33,934 nt of DNA from an uncultured Bacteroidales bacterium (GTDB taxonomy: Bacteria; Bacteroidota; Bacteroidia; Bacteroidales; UBA932), in the NCBI GenBank assembly GCA_934675095.1, contig CAKUPC010000020.1:1-33934 (forward strand), read 5' to 3'. This document shows positions 25,140-33,934 of the stretch, one piece after another (position 1 is the stretch's first letter; every line of letters begins with the position of its first letter). The notes below the pieces were generated by a model. The model did not search any database. It was not told the DNA's origin and worked only from the letters and a program-made list of their open reading frames with translations. Position numbers and translations under genes: made by a program.

Positions 25140-27032
25140 TCAGAATCCTCCGTTCCCGCCTTCAATTCCCGAAGCCAAAGCCAGCAGCGTCTCAAGAATC
25201 CGTCCGGAAGAAAGGCCGCACAGCTCACGCTGCTCCGCCTGGCTCGCCTGCGGGATGAACTCGTCAGGGATGCCTATCCCGCGAACCATGACATCGAGGC
25301 CGTTCTCGGCCACATATTCGGAAACTGCGCCGAACAGTCCGCCGACGACACATCCGTCCTCAACCGTGACAATCACGCGATGTCCCGCGCAGGCCTCGGC
25401 CAGAAGAGCCGAGTCGAGCGGCTTCACATACCTTATGTTATATAGGGACGGAGAATAGCCCTCCGTCTCGGCGAACTTCCCGATTGCATCCTTCGCCCTG
25501 TATGCGGAAGGGCCGGCGGCGATTACGGCGATTTCACGTCCATCCATGACGCGGACTCCATGACCCGGCTCCAGAATTTCATATCCGCTGCTCTTCCACG
25601 GCGCATTCTCCCCGCAGCCGCGCGGATAACGTATGATAAACGGCCCGCCTGAATGCTCCGAAGCCGTGAACATCATGTTCTTCAGTTCTACCTCGTCCGC
25701 AGGAACGGCTATTACGGCATTCGGAACGGAACGGTAGGCGGAGATGTCATAGCATCCGTGATGAGTGGCTCCGTCCTCCCCGACAAGCCCCGCGCGATCA
25801 AGACAAATCACGACGGGCAGGTTCTGAAGAGCGACGTCGTGGATAATCTGGTCATATGCACGCTGCGAGAAGGAGGAGTAGATGTTGCAGAAGGGACGGA
25901 GACCGCCGGCGGCAAGGGCTGCGGAAAATGTGACGGCGTGCTCCTCCGCGATTCCCACATCGAAGAAACGCTCCGGCATCTTCTCGGCCAGCAGGTTCAT
26001 CCCGCAGCCTGAGGCCATGGCCGGCGTGATGCCGACAATCTTGGGGTTCCTCTCGGCAAGGTCGAGAAGCGTCGCGCCGAAGACATCCTGATAGCGGCTC
26101 ACCCCGCCTTTGTTCGGGATGCGTTCGCCGGTCTCCGGGTCGAACATCCCGGGAGCGTGCCAGATGGCCTGCTGCCTCTCCGCCGGAGCATACCCCTTGC
26201 CCTTCTTGGTTATGATGTGGAGGACACGCGGTCCGCCGAGGGTGCGGATTTTCTGAAGGGTCGTGACTACCTGGGCTATGTCGTTGCCGTCAATGGGGCC
26301 GAAATAGCGGAAGCCGAGAGCCTCGAAGACGTCGCCGCCGGAGCCCTTGATTATGGAGTGCTTCGCGTTTGAAGTCCAGTTTCTGAGAGTCTCGCGCAGG
26401 CCGTTCTCCCCTATCGCGTTCCAGAGATGAGTCTTGATGCGGTTGTAGGTCGCGTTGGTCGTAAGGTGCAGAAGGTGCTCGTGCATGGCACCGAGATTCC
26501 TGTCAATGGAGAAATTGTTGTCATTAACAATCACGAGAAGATCAGCCTTGCTCGCGCCGGCGTTGTTCAGGCCCTCGTAGGCAAGTCCCCCAGTCAGCGC
26601 CCCGTCACCGATGACCGCGACAATCTTCTCGTCGCTTCCCTGAAGCCGCGCAGCGACGGCAAGTCCGAGTGCCGCGGAAATCGAAGTCGAGGAATGTCCC
26701 ACGCCGAAAGCATCGAAAGGGCTCTCATCCATCTTCGGGAAGCCGCTGATACCGTCTTTCCGGCGGTTGTTGCGGAACGCCTCGCGCCGTCCGGTCAGAA
26801 TCTTGTGGGCGTATGCCTGATGTCCGACATCGAACACGATCTTGTCGTGAGGCGTGTCATAGACCTTGTGAAGCCCGACGATGAGTTCTACCGCACCGAG
26901 ACTTGAGCCGAGATGACCGGGGTTCACGGAGCAGCACTCTATCATATAGTCCCTCACCTCGGAACAGAGCTGTGCGAGCTGAGGGACGGAGAGATTCCTT
27001 ATGTCTTCAGGCGAATTTATATTTTCAAGCAT
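25140..27032 (-). CDS. dxs: 1-deoxy-D-xylulose-5-phosphate synthase
   Basis: It condenses pyruvate and glyceraldehyde 3-phosphate using thiamine diphosphate, the first step of the MEP isoprenoid pathway. The 630-residue protein has the conserved His in NPGHLGSSLG (H40) and DVGHQAYAHK (H71), the ThDP/Mg motif GDGALTGG (142-149) with NDN downstream (~170), the catalytic Glu in DVGIAEEHAVTF (~365), and transketolase C-terminal domains. The length is normal. It is transcribed toward the tRNA cluster without a visible terminator, and diverges from the MFS genes. Confidence 0.97.
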   Translation of the reverse strand: MLENINSPEDIRNLSVPQLAQLCSEVRDYMIECCSVNPGHLGSSLGAVELIVGLHKVYDTPHDKIVFDVGHQAYAHKILTGRREAFRNNRRKDGISGFPKMDESPFDAFGVGHSSTSISAALGLAVAARLQGSDEKIVAVIGDGALTGGLAYEGLNNAGASKADLLVIVNDNNFSIDRNLGAMHEHLLHLTTNATYNRIKTHLWNAIGENGLRETLRNWTSNAKHSIIKGSGGDVFEALGFRYFGPIDGNDIAQVVTTLQKIRTLGGPRVLHIITKKGKGYAPAERQQAIWHAPGMFDPETGERIPNKGGVSRYQDVFGATLLDLAERNPKIVGITPAMASGCGMNLLAEKMPERFFDVGIAEEHAVTFSAALAAGGLRPFCNIYSSFSQRAYDQIIHDVALQNLPVVICLDRAGLVGEDGATHHGCYDISAYRSVPNAVIAVPADEVELKNMMFTASEHSGGPFIIRYPRGCGENAPWKSSGYEILEPGHGVRVMDGREIAVIAAGPSAYRAKDAIGKFAETEGYSPSLYNIRYVKPLDSALLAEACAGHRVIVTVEDGCVVGGLFGAVSEYVAENGLDVMVRGIGIPDEFIPQASQAEQRELCGLSSGRILETLLALASGIEGGNGGF

Positions 27033-27191
27033 TTCTTCAACAATCTTTCATCAGGCAGCAAATTTCAGCGCCTAAAGTTTCGCAAGTTACAAACAATTTC
27101 CTAAATTGCAGAGTTTTTTCGCGCCGAAAATGAACGGGCGATACGCGATGTCGTCCCAATGCAGCGGAAAATTGCCTGAATATATAAAATA

Positions 27192-27199
27192 CAAATATA
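27192..27199 (-). promoter_or_regulatory. Candidate -7 box for dxs
   Basis: TATATTTG on minus is a perfect -7 match, but no good -33 TTTG lies 19-20 bp upstream, and the leader would be ~155 nt. Next to it on plus, GTTTATAAAC (27208-27217) is a perfect palindrome just before the MFS start codon and might be an operator. Confidence 0.35.
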
Positions 27200-27219
27200 T
27201 GCAAAAGGTTTATAAACTA

Positions 27220-28590
27220 ATGAATGACAATCCGGTAGCCCGGTGGGCTGTCCTGATTCTCGTCGCGTCGATGATGTTCTTCGCCTACATGTTCGTCGAT
27301 GTCATGTCCCCTCTGAAGTCAACAATCGAAAAGAGCGTCGCCGACGGAGGCCTCGGCTGGAACAGTTCCGTTTTCGGGACATACGCGGCTTCGGAATATT
27401 TCCTCAACGTATTCTGCCTCTTCCTCATCTTCGCCGGGATCATCCTCGACAAGATGGGCGTCCGCTTCACGGGACTTCTCTCCGCGGGGCTCATGGTTCT
27501 CGGCGCGTCAATCAAGTTCGTCGGCATCTCGGACTGGTTCCGGACGACGGCGTTCTGCGGCTGGCTCGACAGCTGGTGGGTAGCGCTGCCGGGAAGCGCC
27601 AAGATGGCCTGCCTCGGCTTCATGATCTTCGGATGCGGCTGCGAGATGGCCGGAACGACCGTGTCAAAGGTACTTGCAAAATGGTTCAAGGGCAAGGAGA
27701 TGGCGCTCGCCATGGGTCTTGAGATGGCAATCGCAAGGCTCGGCGTGTTCGCGGTGATGTGGATATCCCCTATCATATCGGCAAAGTTCCCGAATGCGGC
27801 AATCGTCGCGCCGCTCGGATTCTGTACCGCGCTGCTCCTGATTGGGCTCATCAACTACTTCGTGTTCACGGTGATGGACAGGAAGTTCGACAAGCAGCTC
27901 GCCGCAGCAGGAGAAGCCACCGAGGAGCACTCCGCTGAGGACGAGTTCCACATCAGCGACCTCGGCAGGATTTTCACCAGCAAGATGTTCTGGATTGTGG
28001 CCCTGCTCTGTGTGCTCTACTACAGCGCAATCTTCCCGTTCCAGAGGTATGCCCCTAACTTCATCGAGCAGACTCTCGGAGTGGATTCCGCGACGGCGGC
28101 ACAGCTCTTCAGCGTGTTCCCGATACTCGCGATGTGCCTCACTCCGTTCCTCGGGGCATTCCTCGACTTCAAGGGCAAGGGCGCGTCGATGCTCATGCTC
28201 GGAGCAGTCATCATGATTGTCTGCCACCTGAGCTTCGCGTTCCTTCTTCCGGCGTTCCCGTCCAAGGGTCTCGCCCTGACGCTGATTCTCACGCTCGGAG
28301 TCTCATTCTCGCTCGTCCCGGCAGCCCTCTGGCCTTCAGTGCCAAAGATTATCGACGAGAAGATTCTCGGTTCTGCCTACTGCGTGATTTTCTGGGTTCA
28401 GAACATCGGTCTCTGCCTCGTTCCGCTGCTCATCGGCAACGTGCTCAACGCCACGGGAGGATATTTCTGGCCTATGATTATCTTCGCTTCGTTCGGCGTG
28501 CTGGCGTTCTTCTTCGCGCTGTGGCTCAAGGCCGAGGACAGGAAGAAGGGTTATGGACTTGAACTGCCAAATGTCAAAAAAGATGAATAA
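27220..28590 (+). CDS. Major facilitator superfamily transporter, MFSD1-like (copy 1)
   Basis: A 456-residue, ~12-helix MFS protein from the ATG at 27220 (MNDNPVARWAVLILV); 27199 is possible, and the ATG at 27106 would add a non-membrane tail unlike the paralogue. The loop 2-3 signature reads GIILDKMGVRFTG. The middle is a charged cytoplasmic loop (EATEEHSAEDEFHISDLGRI). In the second half, ALWPSVPKIIDEKILGSAY followed by WVQNIGLCLVP is like the corresponding segment of MFSD1, a eukaryotic dipeptide exporter with bacterial relatives; a peptide or similar organic substrate is thus a reasonable but untested guess. It overlaps the next gene, with which it shares the same signatures. Confidence 0.85.
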   Translation: MNDNPVARWAVLILVASMMFFAYMFVDVMSPLKSTIEKSVADGGLGWNSSVFGTYAASEYFLNVFCLFLIFAGIILDKMGVRFTGLLSAGLMVLGASIKFVGISDWFRTTAFCGWLDSWWVALPGSAKMACLGFMIFGCGCEMAGTTVSKVLAKWFKGKEMALAMGLEMAIARLGVFAVMWISPIISAKFPNAAIVAPLGFCTALLLIGLINYFVFTVMDRKFDKQLAAAGEATEEHSAEDEFHISDLGRIFTSKMFWIVALLCVLYYSAIFPFQRYAPNFIEQTLGVDSATAAQLFSVFPILAMCLTPFLGAFLDFKGKGASMLMLGAVIMIVCHLSFAFLLPAFPSKGLALTLILTLGVSFSLVPAALWPSVPKIIDEKILGSAYCVIFWVQNIGLCLVPLLIGNVLNATGGYFWPMIIFASFGVLAFFFALWLKAEDRKKGYGLELPNVKKDE

Positions 28591-29941
28591 AAAATGGGGC
28601 GTGCTGGCGCTGCTTGTGGTGCCGATGTTCGCGTCCTATTTCTTCGACGATATGTTCTCGGCGGTGTCCCAGATTTTCAAGACTCCGGAATTGCTGGAGC
28701 TTGGATGGGACTCTGCCGACTACGGATTCTACGCCGGGGGATATTCGTTCCTCTGCGTGTGGGGCGGGCTTATATTCTGCGGAATGCTGCTCGACAAGTG
28801 GGGGGTGAGAATCACGGGGTCGATATTCGTCGGGATGATGACTGTGGGAGCCGCGATGGTGACCGCCGCAATTTCGGCCGGGCTTGCGCCTAAGGTCTCG
28901 CTGACAGTCTCATACATCGGCTGTATGCTGTTCGGGCTAGGGTCGGAGATTGCGGGAGTCGCGGTGACACGTTCGATAGCGAAATGGTTCAAGGGCGGCC
29001 CGATGGCGCTTGCGATGGGCCTTCAGTTGGCGATTGCCCGTCTGGGAACGGCCGCCGCGCTGCTGATTTCCCCCGTGCTCATAGCCGAACACACCGACGG
29101 GGCGATTTACAGGCTGTCCGAGACGAACCGACCCGCCCTTGTCGGCCTTGCGCTGCTGATGCTCGGATGCGTGCTCTGGGCTGTGTTCGTTGCGGTGGAT
29201 GCGAGATTCGACAAAGGTTCGGGGAACATGAGTGGGGCGGCGTGCGCCGAAAAGGAGGCCGGACCAAAGAAGGAAGAAGAGGACAAGTTCCGGTTTTCGG
29301 ACATATTCAGAATCCTCGGGAACAAGCGCTTTCTCATGATTGCGCTGTTGTGCGTGTTCTTTTACTGCTGCATCATCTCGTTCAAGAAATTCGCGACTTC
29401 CATTCTCATTCCGAGGTTCGGCATAGCGCCGGAAACGGCCGGAGTGATGGTTTCAATGATACCTTTCTTCACCGTCGTGTTCGCACCGCTCTTCGGCCTG
29501 CTGGTCGATAAGATTGGCAAGGGACCGCGATGGATGATTTCCGGAGCAATCCTGGTATTCATCGCACATCTGATGATTGCCTTCGCGCCTGCAAGACTGA
29601 GTATAGGAGGGACGATTGCAGACACGAGATTCCTTGGATATGTCGCCATCGGCATACTCGGAATAGGCTACTCGCTGCTCCCAGCCGCCATGTGGCCTTC
29701 GGTGCCGAAGATTGTTCCGGAGAAGAACCTCGGCACTGCCTACTCCCTGATTTACTGGATTCAGAACATAGGGCTGATGACTGTCCCGGTCGCGGTCGGA
29801 GCGATTTTCAAACGCTTTGGCGGGATTGAGGCGGCGATGAGGTCCGAGTACATCTTCATAACCCTTTCCATCGTCGCCATCATCATTTCCGCGCTGTTTG
29901 CGCTGTCGTCGAGGGAAGAGGGAATACAAGATAAAGTTTGA
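28571..29941 (+). CDS. Major facilitator superfamily transporter, MFSD1-like (copy 2)
   Basis: 456 residues from the ATG at 28571, overlapping the end of copy 1 by 20 bases; starts at 28553 or 28583 are possible (the last overlaps the stop of copy 1 by eight bases). Translation is probably coupled. Features mirror copy 1: GMLLDKWGVRITG, RSIAKWFKGGPMALAMGLQLAIARL split around residues 135-160, a central loop rich in Glu/Lys (AEKEAGPKKEEEDKFRFSD), and AMWPSVPKIVPEKNLGTAYS with WIQNIGLMTVP. The two are divergent paralogues from a tandem duplication. They may form a heterodimer or take different substrates; neither is shown. Confidence 0.85.
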   Translation: MSKKMNKKWGVLALLVVPMFASYFFDDMFSAVSQIFKTPELLELGWDSADYGFYAGGYSFLCVWGGLIFCGMLLDKWGVRITGSIFVGMMTVGAAMVTAAISAGLAPKVSLTVSYIGCMLFGLGSEIAGVAVTRSIAKWFKGGPMALAMGLQLAIARLGTAAALLISPVLIAEHTDGAIYRLSETNRPALVGLALLMLGCVLWAVFVAVDARFDKGSGNMSGAACAEKEAGPKKEEEDKFRFSDIFRILGNKRFLMIALLCVFFYCCIISFKKFATSILIPRFGIAPETAGVMVSMIPFFTVVFAPLFGLLVDKIGKGPRWMISGAILVFIAHLMIAFAPARLSIGGTIADTRFLGYVAIGILGIGYSLLPAAMWPSVPKIVPEKNLGTAYSLIYWIQNIGLMTVPVAVGAIFKRFGGIEAAMRSEYIFITLSIVAIIISALFALSSREEGIQDKV

Positions 29942-29967
29942 GTTGAATGAAATTTGTCTTATCTTCG
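29937..29967 (+). promoter_or_regulatory. Promoter of the ATPase/nuclease-like gene
   Basis: TTTG (29937-29940, overlapping the stop codon of the MFS gene), 19 bp, TATCTTCG (29960-29967; one base off). The leader would be ~17 nt. Confidence 0.6.
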
Positions 29968-29988
29968 TAGGCATCAACAAAACATCGG

Positions 29989-31713
29989 ATGTATATGGAC
30001 TACAAACTCATACCTTACGGAATTTCAGACTTTGCGCAGTTGCGTCGGGAAAACAAGTACTATGTCGATAAGACGACATATCTCCCGAAATTGGAGGAAG
30101 CGGGAAACTTTCTGTTTCTGATACGCCCACGCAGGTTCGGAAAGAGTCTGTTTCTGTCCATGCTGAAGCACTACTACGACATTGAAAACGCAGGCAACTT
30201 CGATGAACTCTTTGATGGACTTTATATTAAGGAATATCCGACTCCGCTCCGCAATTCGTTTCTTGTCCTGCATTTTGATTTTTCGCAAACAGGCGGTAAT
30301 ATCGATACGATTGAGGAAAATCTCGGGAATTATTTTTCTGTTGTCCTGAGTGTGTTTGCCCGTAAATATGAGAAATATTTTCATAACGGATTCGCGCAGG
30401 AGGTCAACAGCAAAGCATCATATCTTGAGAAATTCGACTGGATTGTACAATACGCGAAATACTACAACCGGCCGCTATATCTTATTGTCGATGAATATGA
30501 CAACTTCACCAATACGGTGCTGAATGTCAAGGGAGAGAAGGTCTATCATGCGATGACACACGCGGAAGGGTTCTACCGAGATCTGTTCAAGAAATTCAAG
30601 CCAAATTTTGACAGGATTCTCATGATGGGAGTCAGCCCCGTCACGATGGATGATGTCACAAGCGGCTACAACATAGCCACAGCCCTGACCCTCGACCCCA
30701 AATTCAACATGATGCTCGGTCTGAGCGAGACGGAGGTCAGAGAAATGATTCGCTACTATCAGTCAGTCGGGGCTCTGAAAGCCGAAGAGGAAACGCTGAT
30801 TGCCGAGATGAAGCCGTGGTATGACGGATATTGCTTCGCACCGGAATCCTTGGACATTGACCCGAAGATGTTCAACACGGATATGGTCAGCTACTACCTG
30901 CGCCACTACATCAGGAACGGCGCGGCTCCGGCAGAAATGCTTGACAGGAACACGGCGACAGACTACAAAAAGCTGGACAGGCTCATTCGGTTGGACGACA
31001 TTGACGGCGACCGCAAAGGAATACTGCTTGAAATCGCTGAAAACGGACAGACGGTCGGAAATGTCCAGCCGTCCTTCCCCGCTCATCAGCTGATGCTCCC
31101 GAATATGTTCAGGAGCCTACTCTATTACTATGGAATGCTGACCATTACGGGAACCGACGGCAGCGACACAATCCTCGGAATCCCGAACAACAATGTCCGA
31201 AGGCAATACTATGACTACCTTGTTGTTGAATACGGAAAAATCAAACCCATTGACACGGACGCGCTCAACAGATACTTCAAGGAAGCGGCTATTCGCGGAG
31301 CATGGCAGCCGATGCTGGAATACATCTGCCGGAAATACGACGAGACGACATCGGTACGCAGCCTGATTCAGGGAGAGAGGAATCTGCAAGGCTTCATGAC
31401 CGCATATTTCAGTCTATCCCCATATTATAAGATAAATCCGGAGATGGAGATGAACCATGGTTACTGCGATTTCTTTCTGATGCCTGATTTCAACCGCTGC
31501 CCGACAACAGCCCACAGTTATATAATCGAACTGAAATATCTCACCAATGATGCATCCGAGGCAAAGGCACTTGCACAATGGAATCAGGCGATTGAACAGA
31601 TTAAAGGATACACCGTAGGAGAAAAGCTGCGGATTCTCGCTGCCGGAACAACCCTGCACGCCATTGTCGTTCAAATAAAGGGATATCACCTGCTCCGGAT
31701 GGAGGAGGTTTAG
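29989..31713 (+). CDS. AAA-ATPase-like / PD-(D/E)XK nuclease-domain protein
   Basis: A 574-residue member of the family with an N-terminal 'AAA-ATPase-like' domain and a C-terminal PD-(D/E)XK nuclease-superfamily domain, present in many copies in Bacteroidetes and some other gut bacteria. YGISDFAQLRRENKYYVDKT leads into a modified P-loop, RPRRFGKSLFLSML (46-59; GKS at 51-53). A Walker-B-like YLIVDEYDNF is near 165, and GVSPVTMDDVTSGYNIAT near 215. The nuclease part shows GYCDFFLMPD (~490) and YIIELKYL (~512), i.e. D...ELK, then a QIKGY helix. The active residues appear intact. Function is unknown; roles in defence or mobile elements have been suggested. An in-frame ATG at 29995 is a possible start. 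It has its own promoter and no mobile-element neighbours. Confidence 0.9.
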   Translation: MYMDYKLIPYGISDFAQLRRENKYYVDKTTYLPKLEEAGNFLFLIRPRRFGKSLFLSMLKHYYDIENAGNFDELFDGLYIKEYPTPLRNSFLVLHFDFSQTGGNIDTIEENLGNYFSVVLSVFARKYEKYFHNGFAQEVNSKASYLEKFDWIVQYAKYYNRPLYLIVDEYDNFTNTVLNVKGEKVYHAMTHAEGFYRDLFKKFKPNFDRILMMGVSPVTMDDVTSGYNIATALTLDPKFNMMLGLSETEVREMIRYYQSVGALKAEEETLIAEMKPWYDGYCFAPESLDIDPKMFNTDMVSYYLRHYIRNGAAPAEMLDRNTATDYKKLDRLIRLDDIDGDRKGILLEIAENGQTVGNVQPSFPAHQLMLPNMFRSLLYYYGMLTITGTDGSDTILGIPNNNVRRQYYDYLVVEYGKIKPIDTDALNRYFKEAAIRGAWQPMLEYICRKYDETTSVRSLIQGERNLQGFMTAYFSLSPYYKINPEMEMNHGYCDFFLMPDFNRCPTTAHSYIIELKYLTNDASEAKALAQWNQAIEQIKGYTVGEKLRILAAGTTLHAIVVQIKGYHLLRMEEV

Positions 31714-31721
31714 CCTAGCCC

Positions 31722-31774
31722 CCAAAATTTGCGGATTCTGACGTTTTCGGGGTTTGAAAGTTTGCGAATTTTGG
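31722..31774 (+). terminator. Weak terminator-like stem after the ATPase/nuclease gene
   Basis: CCAAAATTTGC (31722-31732) pairs with GCGAATTTTGG (31764-31774), one wobble, long loop, then CATCTTTTT. The long loop and the spacer before the T-run make it a poor terminator. The rest of the 276-bp spacer holds no gene. Confidence 0.4.
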
Positions 31775-31935
31775 CATCTTTTTACAGAAAGTCTTGATAA
31801 TCCGAGGATTACGAATATCCGCGCATCATTAAGTCAATTCTATAAATACTCAAAAGCAAACAATCATGTCAGGAAGAGTCTAATCCCCGATTGCAGGCGA
31901 AACAGTCTCCAGCTGTGTGGGGGATAATGAACAAG

Positions 31936-31964
31936 GACGGCGGCCGGGGTTCCCGGTCGCCGTC
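31936..31964. terminator. GC-rich hairpin after the surface-protein gene
   Basis: GACGGCG-G-CCGGG...CCCGG-T-CGCCGTC forms a very stable stem 25 bp beyond the stop codon of the minus-strand gene. There is no clean T-tract on either side (CCTTGTTC on minus), so it may act mainly as a 3'-end stabiliser or bidirectional terminator. Confidence 0.5.
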
Positions 31965-31989
31965 TGTTGTGACATAGGGGAAGATAAGC

Positions 31990-33934
31990 TTACGAGATTA
32001 TCTTCACATTCTTGACTTCCCATGTAGGGGCGCATGATGTTGTGCTGACATATTTGAAGGCTATCTGAATCTTGCAGCCGTCAAAGGCGCTCAAATCAAC
32101 GCTTGTATCCACAAATGTCCAAGAGCTGCCGTTCGGATATGTTTCAATCGTCAGAGGTGTCCAGTTCTCATCACCGACCTTTCTCGCAAGTACAAAGATA
32201 TGCTCCGCCTTGTTGCCCGTCTTGACAAAATTAAGCGCGTGCGTGAACATCAACACCGTACTCTTTGCTCCTTCAAGATCTATTTCCGGAGAAATAAGAA
32301 GAGACTCCGCAGCCTTGTTGGAACCGCTGACATACGCAGAGGCCTTCATATATTTGTTGCTCGTATCCGCTTTCCAAACATAAGTCAGCCCCGAACTGAG
32401 GGTAACATTCTCAATCGTGAACTTGCCCTGAGTTGCAAACGATTCCTCAAAATAAACCTTTGCCTTACGCTCATGAGTAAGAGCGACCTCGACGCTGTTG
32501 CCGCCCGGCACTGAGATCACGAGAGTTCCGGTAATGGCGTCAGTATCCGAAGTATTCGCAGAAACCGGCTTCACTGACACTTTCAGCCCCTCAACGGTTG
32601 CGGCGAAGTGAGTTGATTTCGTATAGACGGAAACCGCCTCGATTTTCGTTCCCACGACAGTGATTGTCTTGGCCGAAGTTTCCTCGCCCTTCCAGGTGAG
32701 CTCGGCAGGGTCAACACTGAGGATGACAGGGTCTTCGGTGTTGGCGAAGGCTGCGACGTCAGCTGCCGTGTTCGGGTAGATGACAGGCTTGCCGTTGTTG
32801 GTCTTTGCCACTCCGGAGATGTTGCCCTTCGTGGTTGAGCCGATGAAGTTCTTGGCCCAAGAGCAGGTCTTGTAGGTGCTTACGGTGAATTTGGCATCGC
32901 CCTCCACAGCCTTGAAGTTTACTACCGCATTGCTTGACTTGCCGTCGTTCCATACGGTTGCGGCAGCGATTCCGTCAGGGGTCACGTCCTTCACGGTCAC
33001 GAACATTCCGGCATACTTGGCAATATCCTCAGCCGCAATCACCGGTGTTGTGAAGTCATTGCCGGACCCAAGAACCTCAATCGTTCCTCCCGTAACCTGA
33101 TACATTCCGTTGTTCACGCCACAGGCAGCATCCACAAGACTGAGCTTAACCTTGTCTCCGACGGCGAATCCCTTCTGGAACGCATTGCCGTAGCAGAGAA
33201 CGCCCGTGCCGGCTTCGCCCGTGCCGTCCTCAATCGTGATGCTCTTGTAGAGGTTGTTGTCGGCGTTGATTGCCGTAACGATACCCTCGACGAAGTTGCC
33301 CGCAAGGCTGAGGCTCGTCTCTGCCTTAGTGTCGTTGAGGTACTTGACAAGGTCTGCGACCTTGAGTGTGGTCACCTCCGTTCCGAGAGTGGTGAACTCA
33401 ACGGCAGCGGACTCGTGGACAGCGCCCTCGTAGTCAAGATATGCCGCGATGGAGTATGCAGTCGCAGGCTCGAGTGCAACCGCGCCTTCCTCAGTGCCTT
33501 CCGTAAAATCGAATGAGAGCTTGCCGTCCTCAGGAACGGTGAGTGCAATCTTCTGCGAAGCCTTGCCCTTGCGGAGAATGAATCCGGCCCCGTCAAGAGG
33601 TTCGATGCCGCCATAATTGTAGGAAGCGGAAACGGAAGCTGTCTTTGCAGTCACCTTGGAAAGCGTAACAGGATTCCACTTAAGTTCGTCCGCCCTCGGC
33701 TCCTGCTCATCCTCGTAGAGGTAAGGGAGATTCTCGCTACCGCCCAACTGGCAGGTTCCATAGCTCGGAGCGAACTCGAACCATGTACCGCCCTTCTCGA
33801 TTTTCGCGTGACCGTCCTCAGTAAAGCTTACAGCCCAGGCGTTGGCCGTCTTGTCATCAGCCGTAACGTTGAATGAGGCATAGGAACCGCTCTTGTAGAG
33901 GTAGCGTCCGTCGGCCAGCTGCTTAACCTTGAAC
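31990..33934 (-). CDS. Multidomain surface/secreted protein (FN3-like, DUF5689-like OB, BACON-like, jelly-roll), N terminus outside window
   Basis: The frame is open from the window edge; there is no real start inside, because the only nearby candidate (TTG at 33747) lies in the middle of a continuous coding sequence. About 647 residues are visible. A β-rich start (DGRYLYKSGSYASFNVTADD) is followed by an FN3-like module (~75-180: KWNPVTLSKVTAKTASVSAS). An OB-fold-like region (~190-400) resembling DUF5689 has VADLVKYLND and YKSITIEDGTGEAGTGVLCY. A BACON-like module (~400-490) begins ILSVDPAELTWKGEETSAKT. The C-terminal β-sandwich of 'choice-of-anchor J' type (~500-647) has YFEESFATQGKFTIENV and LLISPEIDLEGAKSTVLMF. 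Such proteins in Bacteroidetes are exported, often as lipoproteins; signal peptide and lipobox cannot be checked here. Substrate unknown. Confidence 0.8.
   Translation of the reverse strand, partial: FKVKQLADGRYLYKSGSYASFNVTADDKTANAWAVSFTEDGHAKIEKGGTWFEFAPSYGTCQLGGSENLPYLYEDEQEPRADELKWNPVTLSKVTAKTASVSASYNYGGIEPLDGAGFILRKGKASQKIALTVPEDGKLSFDFTEGTEEGAVALEPATAYSIAAYLDYEGAVHESAAVEFTTLGTEVTTLKVADLVKYLNDTKAETSLSLAGNFVEGIVTAINADNNLYKSITIEDGTGEAGTGVLCYGNAFQKGFAVGDKVKLSLVDAACGVNNGMYQVTGGTIEVLGSGNDFTTPVIAAEDIAKYAGMFVTVKDVTPDGIAAATVWNDGKSSNAVVNFKAVEGDAKFTVSTYKTCSWAKNFIGSTTKGNISGVAKTNNGKPVIYPNTAADVAAFANTEDPVILSVDPAELTWKGEETSAKTITVVGTKIEAVSVYTKSTHFAATVEGLKVSVKPVSANTSDTDAITGTLVISVPGGNSVEVALTHERKAKVYFEESFATQGKFTIENVTLSSGLTYVWKADTSNKYMKASAYVSGSNKAAESLLISPEIDLEGAKSTVLMFTHALNFVKTGNKAEHIFVLARKVGDENWTPLTIETYPNGSSWTFVDTSVDLSAFDGCKIQIAFKYVSTTSCAPTWEVKNVKIIS

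Noticed and set aside
33114..33747. TTG start at 33747 as the true start of the surface protein
   Set aside because: The same frame continues upstream with good β-rich coding sequence to the window edge.

Overview
The window looks like chromosome from a Bacteroidota bacterium, most likely order Bacteroidales. The gene order tRNA-Thr/Tyr/Gly/Thr–tuf–tRNA-Trp–secE–nusG–rplKAJL–rpoBC, the near absence of Shine-Dalgarno sequences, and at least six clean copies of the Bacteroidetes promoter (TTTG, 19-20 bp, TAnnTTTG) all point there. GC content is fairly high, which is why long antisense shadow ORFs are common. The genus cannot be fixed by eye; a Rikenellaceae or uncultured gut Bacteroidales lineage is a guess.

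Layout. 1-2407: a SpoU/TrmH RNA methyltransferase cut by the window edge, a hairpin-rich spacer and lysS, all on minus. 2558-4532: recJ on plus from an almost leaderless promoter, a possible 48-residue ORF and a strong terminator. 4531-9591 (minus): a CBM9-like protein with its own promoter, then a shikimate operon transcribed aroB, aroD-aroA fusion, aroC, which covers all of the pathway except AroE, AroK/L and DAHP synthase. 9802-9883: tRNA-Leu(CAA) on plus. 9884-12079: an unusual accessory stretch with two copies of a ~94-bp hairpin repeat, an XRE-type regulator, a probable new structured RNA with its own promoter, and a polytopic membrane protein. 12080-25051 (minus): the tRNA/tuf/secE/nusG/ribosomal protein/RNA polymerase cluster, with internal terminators or attenuators. 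25140-27032: dxs (minus). 27220-29941: two overlapping MFSD1-like MFS transporters (plus). 29989-31713: an AAA-ATPase-like/PD-(D/E)XK protein (plus). 31990-33934: the C-terminal part of a multidomain surface or secreted protein (minus).

The most interesting material is between 9.8 and 12.1 kb. First, a hairpin repeat lies just 3' of tRNA-Leu and again just 3' of rpoC, in the sense direction both times, with compensatory base changes between the copies; a looser relative follows lysS. Second, a ~380-nt region convergent with the XRE gene has a consensus promoter on minus and a nested set of perfect stems, but no credible protein. I could not match it to tmRNA, RNase P RNA, 6S or SRP RNA by eye.

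Limits: everything here was read by eye. No database search, folding program or alignment was run, and all positional estimates inside proteins are approximate.
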